Virus record (IMG/VR): IMGVR_UViG_3300032223_000637 | Span: 1 to 54,163 of that record | Source of the DNA: a virus | Reading direction: 5' to 3' (one strand) | Length of the DNA: 54,163 nt | Shown here: piece after piece, positions 1-6,979 of the stretch | How the letters are laid out: each line of letters starts with the position of its first letter | Position numbering within the stretch: the first letter of the stretch is position 1 | Made by a program: the position numbers and the translations under genes | The notes under the pieces: model-generated | The model's input: the letters and a program-made list of their open reading frames with translations, nothing else | The model's database searches: none | Told to the model about the DNA's origin: nothing

Positions 1-503
1 GGGCCATAGGGAACTTTGTTTGCTTCTACAAAATAATTTGCATAGAATGCCTTAGCCAACGGAATGTCATTTCCTATGATAGTTTTAAGATAAACATCCT
101 TGGCACGTTCTTGTCGCATTATAGAAGTGATCCTGCCCATATCTAACTGATTTATAGGAACATTGTCCATATCAGTCCAACCATCTAACCAAGGAGCATA
201 GTCGGTTTGCAGTGCGTGTATGAATTCGGTGCCCTCTCCTGCCCAGTCTGTAAACTTGCCAGCCATCTTAGGTGTAGCATTAACACGGCGAACAAAATCC
301 TCAGCGTCAATTTTAAGATGTTTTAGTAGTCCGATAAATGTAGAAGTTCCGCTTTCGCCTGCGATAATCGGAGGACGTTCAGGATCTTCAACTACAGTTA
401 CACTGAGAGTTGGCCAGTTTCTTTTTAAGAATAATGCAGTTAACCATCCTGCACTGCCTCCTCCGAGCACAACTGCTTTAGAATTTGTATTGAAGCGATT
501 CAT
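1..503 (-). CDS. Flavin-dependent (tryptophan-type) halogenase, N-terminal part
   Basis: The first 167 codons of a protein whose 3' end lies outside the window. It starts at ATG 503-501, and its first 26 bases overlap the end of the upstream halogenase gene. The N-terminus has the FAD-binding signature GGGSAGW, then an acidic ED pair ending the second Rossmann strand and an AGESGTST segment equivalent to the GVGEGST segment of its neighbours. A lysine in the following PKMAGKF segment aligns with the catalytic lysine (Lys79 of PrnA). Family knowledge: these enzymes use FADH2, O2 and halide to make HOCl/HOBr, which is relayed through that lysine to an aromatic or other electron-rich substrate. 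The substrate cannot be read from sequence. It is clearly diverged from the other two copies, so it is not an assembly repeat. Confidence 0.87.
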   Translation of the reverse strand, partial: MNRFNTNSKAVVLGGGSAGWLTALFLKRNWPTLSVTVVEDPERPPIIAGESGTSTFIGLLKHLKIDAEDFVRRVNATPKMAGKFTDWAGEGTEFIHALQTDYAPWLDGWTDMDNVPINQLDMGRITSIMRQERAKDVYLKTIIGNDIPLAKAFYANYFVEANKVPYG

Positions 504-1983
504 ATCTTTCCTTGATTTTTTCTAGACATACACGATGAGGCCAAGTTTCTACATTGTCGGTATACTGAGTATTTTCTCTCATTATCTCATTGTTGATTTC
601 GATGTACTTGTGCATCTGGCTTTCATATTTTTCTTTGATTTTTTCTGTGTTAAACATACGAAGCCCGTGCATTACCTGAGTATAACTTAGCTGGGTAAAC
701 AACTGCATTGGATGATTAAAATAATGCGGATGCGGCATATGATTCTTAAAGTAGTCTAGATAATCTTTATTGAAATCAGTGATAGCCATTTCGTTTTTAC
801 ACCAGCGCCAAAACTCTGTATCACTGCGTTCTGTGAAATAGTGCAGCTGAATAAAGTCGACAATATTCTTGGCAACAACACTCATATCTTGATTGTATTT
901 CTTCGGAGCGATGTCTGATCCTTTTTCATAAAAGAATATCGCAGGCAACAGCATAAATGACTGCTGTATTGTTGTGCCTATGCTGCTGGCCTCTAATGGC
1001 TCGACGAATATTCCGCTGAGTCCTATGCTGACACAGTTCTTAATCCAAAATTCTTCAACATATCCCGCACCAAATTTTACTCTACGACCAATCTTAAGCT
1101 CGTCAGTGATGCCTAGATTATTAGCATAATGCTGTGATACTTCATCGTAGGCTTTGGTTTCATCTATGAAACTATCACAGAATACATAACCATTACCAAA
1201 TCTTTCCTGTGTGGGAATGCGCCACACCCATCCGCTGCTTAATGCAGTTGATTCTGTGTAACTTGGAATTTCTTCTTTGTATCCTGTAGGAAAAGCCAAT
1301 GCTGAATTCATTGGCAGTTGGTTAGTACAGTCGATCCACTTGGCTCCTAGTTTAGAAGCAATCACTCTGCGGAAGCCACTACAGTCAACAAAGAAATCAT
1401 AACTGTGTGTTGTGTTGTCTTTGTCTAGCAACTCTTTGACATAGCCTTGCTCGTCTAGAATTACATCGTTGATTTCTGTATCTACAATATTGATGTTACG
1501 TTCTTTACAGAGTCTATGTAGGTAGTCGTTTAACTTGAATGTGTCAAAATGATACTGCGCAAATATTTCGTGCAGCGGCTCTGGATGTCTGCTGAGTTTA
1601 CTCCATTTAAAACAAGTATCTAAAGGATCGTAGTTGTTGGCAACCATATGGATCCAAGTAAAAGGCAAGCCGTTTTCTTTGCTGTGTCCACCAAATGTTT
1701 CCATCAGGCTGTGGAAATAGTGTGTGCCGTCGCCGTGCCAATCTGTAAACTTAATGCCCATCTTAAACGTAGCACCTGTTTCTCTAACAAGATCAGTAAC
1801 GTTAACGTCAATGTGTTGGATAAATTTACGCCAGTGTTCTGTAGATCCTTCACCTACACCAATAATACCTAGTTGGCTAGACTCGATCATTGTAATTTTA
1901 AGATCAGGATAGGCTTTGCGCATCATAAGAGCAACAACACAACCGCTGGTGCCACCGCCTAAAATACATAATGAATCTATCAT
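478..1983 (-). CDS. Flavin-dependent (tryptophan-type) halogenase, copy 2
   Basis: A complete 501-residue protein of normal family length. Visible motifs are the FAD-binding GGGTSG at residues 9-14, GVGEGST at 42-48, the presumed catalytic lysine K74 in TFKMGIKF, the halogenase signature WVWRIP near 251, and FVEPLE at 326-331, whose glutamate E331 corresponds to PrnA Glu346. All expected catalytic positions are therefore present and the enzyme should be active if a flavin reductase supplies FADH2; none is seen in the window. Its ATG overlaps the stop of the upstream halogenase as ATGA (1980-1983), so translation is coupled. Related viral halogenases occur in cyanophages, and one (VirX1 of phage Syn10) is known as a broad iodinase/halogenase. 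The substrate here is unknown. Confidence 0.93.
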   Translation of the reverse strand: MIDSLCILGGGTSGCVVALMMRKAYPDLKITMIESSQLGIIGVGEGSTEHWRKFIQHIDVNVTDLVRETGATFKMGIKFTDWHGDGTHYFHSLMETFGGHSKENGLPFTWIHMVANNYDPLDTCFKWSKLSRHPEPLHEIFAQYHFDTFKLNDYLHRLCKERNINIVDTEINDVILDEQGYVKELLDKDNTTHSYDFFVDCSGFRRVIASKLGAKWIDCTNQLPMNSALAFPTGYKEEIPSYTESTALSSGWVWRIPTQERFGNGYVFCDSFIDETKAYDEVSQHYANNLGITDELKIGRRVKFGAGYVEEFWIKNCVSIGLSGIFVEPLEASSIGTTIQQSFMLLPAIFFYEKGSDIAPKKYNQDMSVVAKNIVDFIQLHYFTERSDTEFWRWCKNEMAITDFNKDYLDYFKNHMPHPHYFNHPMQLFTQLSYTQVMHGLRMFNTEKIKEKYESQMHKYIEINNEIMRENTQYTDNVETWPHRVCLEKIKERYESLQYKF

Positions 1984-3467
1984 AGTTTATAAACCTTATC
2001 TGAATAACGCTCTTTGACAATATTTACAGCTTCTCTACTGGTGTAGAATTTTGTGTCTTTTTCCGACGGCACTGTTGAGTAATGATATCTCACAGCTTCT
2101 ATGAAATGATGAAAGTGCGTATCATATTGCTGTTTGATTTTTTCTACATCGAACATTCTAAGTCCGTGCATTACCTGCACCCAATTTAAAATATCGTAGA
2201 TACAATAGTTTGTAGTAGGCAGTGCCAATTGATTGATAAAATTAGTTTTAAAGATTTCTAAATGTTCAGCATTGAAATCTGTCATTTTTAAATTGTTTTT
2301 ACACCAACGCCAAAATTCTGTGTCATTGCGTTCTGTGAAATAATGCAGTTGTATAAAATCTAAGATGTTGGTCATAACTTCGTCGAAAATCTTATTGTAA
2401 TGTTTTTCTGTTACAGTATCGTTGCGCTGCCAGGTCGACAGTGCACCAGCTAAAACTCGTGACTGTTGTACTGTTGTTGATATGCTGCTGGCTTCTAATG
2501 GTTCTACAAAACTGCTACTCAGCCCAACACTGACACAGTTCTTAACCCAAAACTTATCGACCTTTCCGGAAACAAAGTTGACCTTACGTGCGATTTTAAT
2601 GGGATCGGCAAACTCTTTTTGTATTTCAGCGATAGCCTGATCTTCGGAAATAAATCGATCACTGAAAACATAGCCGTTGCCAAATCTATCCTGTACAGGA
2701 CTGCGCCAATGCCATCCGCTGCTCAATGCTTTGGCTAGGGTGTATGGCGGAATTTCTTCTTGATAAGGACTAGGAAATGCGATAGCTGAATTCATTGGCA
2801 GATACTCTGACCAATCTACCCAAGTAGTTCCTAGCTTAGAAGCGATCACTCTGCGGAATCCACTGCTGTCTATGAAAAAATCAGCAGCATATTTGTTATT
2901 GTCAGTGTCAACAATAGACTCTACAAAGCCTTCTTGATCCAAAACAGCATCTACGATTTCAGCTTCAATGACTTCTATGTCACGTTCGCTGCATTTACCT
3001 AAGAAAAACGCATTTAGTTTTTCGCTGTCAAAATGGAATTGATAAAAATTATCAGCCAGCGGTTCTGCGTGTAGCCCACGCATCGCTAGATCCCAATGCA
3101 TCTTACTGTTGTCAATGCCGTCACGGATCATAGACATCATCGTGTAAGGACAGCCAGTGTAGGGATCTTGCACAGCCATATATTCCGGTAAACTGTGGAA
3201 GTAGTGTGTACCATCACCGTGCCAGTTTTCGAACTTAATGCCGCCTTTGAGTGTGGCGCCACACTCTTTGATGATTTCCCAATTGGCGATTCCTGTAGCC
3301 TTGGCAAACAAATCCCAGTGTTCTGTAGAGCCTTCGCCGACGCCGATGGTTCCTATCTTAGTTGATTTAACAACTGTGATTTTTAAATTAGGCAATGATG
3401 CTCGAAGATATAGCGCAGTCATTAGTCCTGCATTGCCGCCACCAAGCACAGTTAGTGTTTTAATCAT
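1980..3467 (-). CDS. Flavin-dependent (tryptophan-type) halogenase, copy 3
   Basis: A complete 495-residue protein and the nearest relative of the adjacent copy: long collinear blocks are shared, including GVGEGSTEHW, the HGDGTHYFHSL segment and the HYFTERNDTEFWRWCKN segment. It has GGGNAG at residues 9-14, K74 equivalent to the catalytic lysine, and FVEPLE ending at E325 (the PrnA Glu346 position). The WxWxIP signature reads WHWRSP, so the isoleucine is replaced by serine, a mild deviation that may affect restriction of the flavin monooxygenase side reaction. The start ATG overlaps the stop of the preceding oxygenase gene as ATGA. The pair probably arose by tandem duplication followed by divergence in substrate pocket regions. 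Confidence 0.93.
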   Translation of the reverse strand: MIKTLTVLGGGNAGLMTALYLRASLPNLKITVVKSTKIGTIGVGEGSTEHWDLFAKATGIANWEIIKECGATLKGGIKFENWHGDGTHYFHSLPEYMAVQDPYTGCPYTMMSMIRDGIDNSKMHWDLAMRGLHAEPLADNFYQFHFDSEKLNAFFLGKCSERDIEVIEAEIVDAVLDQEGFVESIVDTDNNKYAADFFIDSSGFRRVIASKLGTTWVDWSEYLPMNSAIAFPSPYQEEIPPYTLAKALSSGWHWRSPVQDRFGNGYVFSDRFISEDQAIAEIQKEFADPIKIARKVNFVSGKVDKFWVKNCVSVGLSSSFVEPLEASSISTTVQQSRVLAGALSTWQRNDTVTEKHYNKIFDEVMTNILDFIQLHYFTERNDTEFWRWCKNNLKMTDFNAEHLEIFKTNFINQLALPTTNYCIYDILNWVQVMHGLRMFDVEKIKQQYDTHFHHFIEAVRYHYSTVPSEKDTKFYTSREAVNIVKERYSDKVYKL

Positions 3468-4072
3468 AGGTCTACTTGTATAGTTGCTTTAGAGTCAGTG
3501 GCTAGATTGTGATTAACTTTACCTGTAGGGAATGTATTGAAACTAATGATAAATCTATCAAGCTGACCAAAGTGTGTAGGACTGCTGTGGAACAACCAAC
3601 TTGGAAATATAATTAATTTTCCTGGTACAGCATCTGAAGTAATTGAAGAATTATAGTCGTGTCGCAGTACTTCTAGTTGAGCAAACGCTCGCTGTGTTAC
3701 TGGATCTTCAAACAAGGTAGGTGCACCGTCAGTGGCATAGTATACTCCGCTGTACATACTCATAGAATGTCTATGATAGTTCTGATACATTGACTCTTTG
3801 CCTATGGCTACATTGAACCAACTGTTGATAATCTCAATTTTATCACAGTCGTATTTCATTGTTACACGGATTTCTTCCAGACATTCGCGGAACCAATCAA
3901 ACAATGGTTCAAAGTCTGGATCTTTATGTAGGTCTGCTAGTACACTGATGTTGGTGTTTTTCTTTACAGGCGCAGTGGTCATACGCTCTAGCTTACCAAC
4001 TAGTTCGTAGTTGTCTATGTTAGGATTGTTGAATACAAAAACTTCAACAGGAAAAAGATTTAGTATTTCCAT
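3464..4072 (-). CDS. 2OG-Fe(II) oxygenase, phage PF13759-like family
   Basis: A 202-residue protein with the layout of small phage 2-oxoglutarate/Fe(II) oxygenases. H100 and H102 lie in YHRHS, followed by the SGVYY strand, then FPSWLFH with distal H162, and R173 in DRFIISFN as the likely 2OG carboxylate ligand. These enzymes hydroxylate or oxidise a substrate using O2 and 2OG; the substrate here is unknown. Its ATG overlaps the TAA of the upstream oxygenase (TAATG at 4070-4074) and its stop overlaps the downstream halogenase start, so it sits inside one polycistronic unit with the halogenases. The metal ligand assignment is by pattern only. Confidence 0.82.
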   Translation of the reverse strand: MEILNLFPVEVFVFNNPNIDNYELVGKLERMTTAPVKKNTNISVLADLHKDPDFEPLFDWFRECLEEIRVTMKYDCDKIEIINSWFNVAIGKESMYQNYHRHSMSMYSGVYYATDGAPTLFEDPVTQRAFAQLEVLRHDYNSSITSDAVPGKLIIFPSWLFHSSPTHFGQLDRFIISFNTFPTGKVNHNLATDSKATIQVDL

Positions 4073-4650
4073 TAATACTCAACCCAACCTGTTAACAGAT
4101 ATTTTTCACCGCTCAGTGGAGGATTGCCACGATGTGTGTGCGTGAATCCTGCAGGCCAAATTGTCAGTGTGCCTTTGGTTGCAGGTACACGTAGGTTCTG
4201 GTAGAGCCATTCTGTTTCTCCACCTTGCTCTACAGTATTAAGATAGACGCCCCAGGCACAGATGCGAGCAGATCGCTCAATTGCATCTGATTCAAAATGC
4301 CATTGATGATATCCTTCGCCGGGCATTGTTTTTTGTATCTTCATTGATCGTATAGTATGCTTGCCTGCTTCTTGTAGAACGCTGTAATGTTCAAGATATT
4401 CAGACCAGCAATGCCAAAATCTATCCATAAAGAAACCTAGAAATCCTGCTCCCGGACCAAACCGCAGAGATTTTTCATCTAAAACGTAAACACCTTTGTC
4501 ACTTTTATAATGTGCAAGGCCGTCTTTGATTGCTTGTCTTGTGTAACTGAGTTGTAATTGATCTAGTCTATTGAAATGATCAATAATCTGCTGGCACTCG
4601 TTGTCTGTAAGAATGCCGTCCCAGATGCCAATATCTTTTTCTAGTTTCAT
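4072..4650 (-). CDS. 2OG-Fe(II) oxygenase, prolyl-4-hydroxylase-like with HxE motif
   Basis: A 192-residue protein starting at ATG 4650-4648. An upstream in-frame ATG at 4701 is possible but adds a poor 17-residue extension. The double-stranded beta-helix core is recognisable: WHFE (H118, E120), VYLNTVEQGGETEWL, then IWPAGFTHTHRGNPP with distal His at 171 or 173, and K183 in GEKYLLTGW as the probable 2OG anchor. The facial triad is therefore H-x-E rather than the usual H-x-D, as in other marine T4-like phage homologues I recall. It is the first gene of the minus-strand oxygenase/halogenase operon. No convincing TAAATA box lies upstream; the AT-rich segment 4660-4700 may hold a promoter. Confidence 0.85.
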   Translation of the reverse strand: MKLEKDIGIWDGILTDNECQQIIDHFNRLDQLQLSYTRQAIKDGLAHYKSDKGVYVLDEKSLRFGPGAGFLGFFMDRFWHCWSEYLEHYSVLQEAGKHTIRSMKIQKTMPGEGYHQWHFESDAIERSARICAWGVYLNTVEQGGETEWLYQNLRVPATKGTLTIWPAGFTHTHRGNPPLSGEKYLLTGWVEY

Positions 4651-4725
4651 ATTCAATGCAGAACCCTTGTAAACGATACTATATATATCATAAATTAACA
4701 CAGCATATTACTATCCTGGACTCCT

Positions 4726-5319
4726 ATGAACTCTGAAAAAACACTTTGGCCTTTGTTCTCTAAACCAATTTTTAAAACACCTGTTGATGTTTCGGGGTTA
4801 GATCTCAGCAGCGTAGAATGGCTTCCAAATTACAATAATTGGATCAGCAAATCACAGAACATTCTAGAGCAACCTGGATTTGAAAAACTGTCACAGGTAG
4901 TGTTTGACGGAGTCTGTGAATATTTCTATGGTATAATGCAGGCCAGTGAAAAAGTTGAACTAGCGATCACAGAGTCCTGGTTAAACAAAACAGAAAAAGG
5001 ACAGATACACCATAGACATTATCATCCTAACAGCATTTTTTCTGCGATAGTATACCTTGAATCTGAAGGTGAAACAGGGCAAACTAAATTTATTACCAGC
5101 GAATATCAAACCATAGAATACGATATCAACGATTCAAATCTCTACAATTCCAAGAGTTGGAGTATCGCACCTAAGGTTGGAGATATGTTGGTATTTCCTT
5201 CTAGCGTTGAGCATATGGTTACAGAATATCAAGGTAACACTCCACGCATCACACTGAGCTTCAATACATTTTTACGTGGTCAAATCAACTCAATGCCGCT
5301 GACAAGGCTGAGTATTTAA
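4726..5319 (+). CDS. 2OG-Fe(II) oxygenase, phage PF13759-like family
   Basis: A 197-residue protein transcribed away from the halogenase operon. It contains HHRHYHPNS (residues 95-103) with iron-ligand histidines, then SAIVYLES, a DMLVFPSSVEH segment with H163, and R174 in PRITLSFNTF. The pattern matches the 3464-4072 protein (both end in R-x-x-x-SFNTF), so the two are distant paralogues that flank the P4H-like gene. There is no strong Shine-Dalgarno sequence before the ATG. Its 3' end overlaps the convergent gene at 5316 by four bases. The substrate is unknown; position suggests it works with the oxygenase/halogenase set. Confidence 0.82.
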   Translation: MNSEKTLWPLFSKPIFKTPVDVSGLDLSSVEWLPNYNNWISKSQNILEQPGFEKLSQVVFDGVCEYFYGIMQASEKVELAITESWLNKTEKGQIHHRHYHPNSIFSAIVYLESEGETGQTKFITSEYQTIEYDINDSNLYNSKSWSIAPKVGDMLVFPSSVEHMVTEYQGNTPRITLSFNTFLRGQINSMPLTRLSI

Positions 5320-6146
5320 ATTTTAGACTTGGGATACTTGTTTCTAAAGTATTCAAACAGCTGAGTAATTACACGTATTTTATTTCCCACTGAGTCACTT
5401 CTAGGAAATCTGCTGTGATTTGAGAAGGTATAGGCTTCTTCTATTTCTTTTTCAACGTCACCTGCAACATCTACGATAAAATCAACACCACCTTGCTCTA
5501 CAAGTTTACGGCTGATAGGCACATATTGCACTAATGGTGTTCCTGCACGTATCAGGGTCTCGCCCTCAAGTACGTGCCAAAACAATTGGATACTAACAGA
5601 GTGCATATACTTAGGGTCAACGATTCCGATAGCTGCTGTAAATCTAGCTTCGTTGTCGTAGCTCACAGGAATCTGCAATAACAAGATATCATCGCTGGCT
5701 TTGATGCGCCACGGAGTTTCTACTTTAACCGCACTGTGTAGAGTAGGGCGATCTGTGTTGGGAATTTCTTTAGGAATCAAGGGTTCTGTCTGCGCAGGGC
5801 TGTGCCAGCTAACGTAGTAATCTGTGCCGCCAAAGGTATATTTGTCACTGTGACGCTTGAACATAAACGGAGTTTCCCAGTTTAAGTGCTGTACTTCTGG
5901 GCCCGTTTTGATCACGAAATCTGCAGGCGCTCGCATCACAAAACCAGACCTAACCAGTTGTTTGATCGCTGGGCAATTTAATACTACTTGCTTGCCCTGT
6001 TCGGGTCTATTTCGATCTGTTGTTGCTAGACTGTTCCAGTCGCGTTCTACGAGCTTTGACTGTGTTACAGGGTAAACAAGGGCAACGTTCTGATCTAAAC
6101 AATAGAACCTAACCCAGCTTTTTTTCTTTTTAAATAGATTAAACAT
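5316..6146 (-). CDS. Conserved hypothetical protein
   Basis: A 276-residue soluble protein with no signal peptide or membrane segment. The N-terminus is basic (FKKKKSW). It has a central beta-rich region containing PWRIK and FWHVLEGETLIRAGTPLVQYVP, a jelly-roll-like strand pattern, and an acidic C-terminal helix. The family resembles uncharacterised proteins of T4-like cyanophages; I cannot assign a function. A TAAATA late box sits exactly five bases upstream of its ATG on the minus strand (6152-6157), so it should be expressed with structural genes. It could be a virion-associated or capping protein, but that is a guess. Confidence 0.75.
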   Translation of the reverse strand: MFNLFKKKKSWVRFYCLDQNVALVYPVTQSKLVERDWNSLATTDRNRPEQGKQVVLNCPAIKQLVRSGFVMRAPADFVIKTGPEVQHLNWETPFMFKRHSDKYTFGGTDYYVSWHSPAQTEPLIPKEIPNTDRPTLHSAVKVETPWRIKASDDILLLQIPVSYDNEARFTAAIGIVDPKYMHSVSIQLFWHVLEGETLIRAGTPLVQYVPISRKLVEQGGVDFIVDVAGDVEKEIEEAYTFSNHSRFPRSDSVGNKIRVITQLFEYFRNKYPKSKI

Positions 6147-6151
6147 AGTGG

Positions 6152-6157
6152 TATTTA
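6152..6157 (-). promoter_or_regulatory. Late-type promoter box TAAATA
   Basis: Reads GTGTAAATACCACTATG on the minus strand: five bases separate the box from the ATG at 6146. T4 late promoters (TATAAATA) are centred about ten bases before the start site, which would place +1 on the A of the ATG. Confidence 0.6.
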
Positions 6158-6204
6158 CACGTTATCTGCACAGTTAACACAAGTCCTGAAAGATGCCGAA
6201 CTGA

Positions 6205-6210
6205 TAAATA
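6205..6210 (+). promoter_or_regulatory. Late-type promoter box TAAATA
   Basis: GATAAATA lies 25 bases before the ATG at 6236, with a purine-rich AGGACGAGGA segment between them that can act as ribosome binding site. Unlike many other boxes in this window, this one gives a normal leadered transcript. It is divergent from the box at 6152-6157. Confidence 0.6.
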
Positions 6211-6235
6211 ATAGGACGAGGAACCTTTAATCACT

Positions 6236-6958
6236 ATGTCTAACTTTAACAGTATCAGATTACTACCAAATTATGATCACACAACTTTAACACGTAAAGT
6301 TGCAGCCAAGGGCGAAGTGTTTTATGACCCAGATACCGTATCTTTGCGAGTATTTGACGGTGCGGTTTCTGGAGGGTACACTCTTTTAAGAGCTGACCTA
6401 AACAACGTATCTGGAACACTACCTGCGGCAAATCTAGCAGGAAATATTCCCAACAGCAAACTAGCTAACCCTACGATAACACTGGGAACTACAGCGGCTT
6501 CACTAGGTGCAACAGTTACTGATATCGCTGGATTGAATTCTATCGCAGCTACAACATTCACTGGTAATTTGTCAGGTACTGCTTCAAGTGTAACCAACGG
6601 TGTTTATACTACAGGCCCACAGACTATCGGTGGTGCTAAAACATTTAGTACGACTATCGTAGGTAATATCAGCGGCAATGCTGGCACAGCATCAAAGCTT
6701 CAAACATCGATAACCATCAACAATCAACCGTTTGATGGATCGACCAGTGTCATTATACCAGCAGATGCAATGATGCTAACTAATGATACTATCGCAGCAA
6801 ATGTTATTCACTCAAGCCTACAAGATGTAGGTACATTGACAAGTTTATCAGTAGCGGGAGCAATAACTGTTCCAACTACCCCAGTTGCTAAAACAGATGC
6901 AACAAACAAAAATTATGTAGACATTAGAGCAGTGGCAATGTCAGTAGCACTAAGTTAA
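6236..6958 (+). CDS. Tail fibre-like virion protein
   Basis: A 240-residue Thr/Ser/Ala/Gly-rich protein of low charge, typical of fibrous phage structural proteins. Near residues 150-180 it has a GNAGTASKLQT...ITINNQPFDGS segment, a repeat unit common in long phage tail fibres, and it ends with TDATNKNYVD, a motif that in fibres precedes trimeric coiled or knob regions. It is preceded by a late box and AGGACGAGGA, and followed 21 bases later by the giant structural gene. It could be a short fibre or a fibre-attachment subunit. Assignment as a fibre is by repeat style, not by a full-length homologue. Confidence 0.7.
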   Translation: MSNFNSIRLLPNYDHTTLTRKVAAKGEVFYDPDTVSLRVFDGAVSGGYTLLRADLNNVSGTLPAANLAGNIPNSKLANPTITLGTTAASLGATVTDIAGLNSIAATTFTGNLSGTASSVTNGVYTTGPQTIGGAKTFSTTIVGNISGNAGTASKLQTSITINNQPFDGSTSVIIPADAMMLTNDTIAANVIHSSLQDVGTLTSLSVAGAITVPTTPVAKTDATNKNYVDIRAVAMSVALS

Positions 6959-6979
6959 ATTAACCAAGGAAATACCTAA

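Noticed and set aside
478-3467. Two adjacent similar halogenases might be an assembly duplication
   Set aside because: They differ throughout, in length, WxWxIP motif and many pocket residues, and are joined by a clean ATGA overlap, so they are real diverged paralogues.
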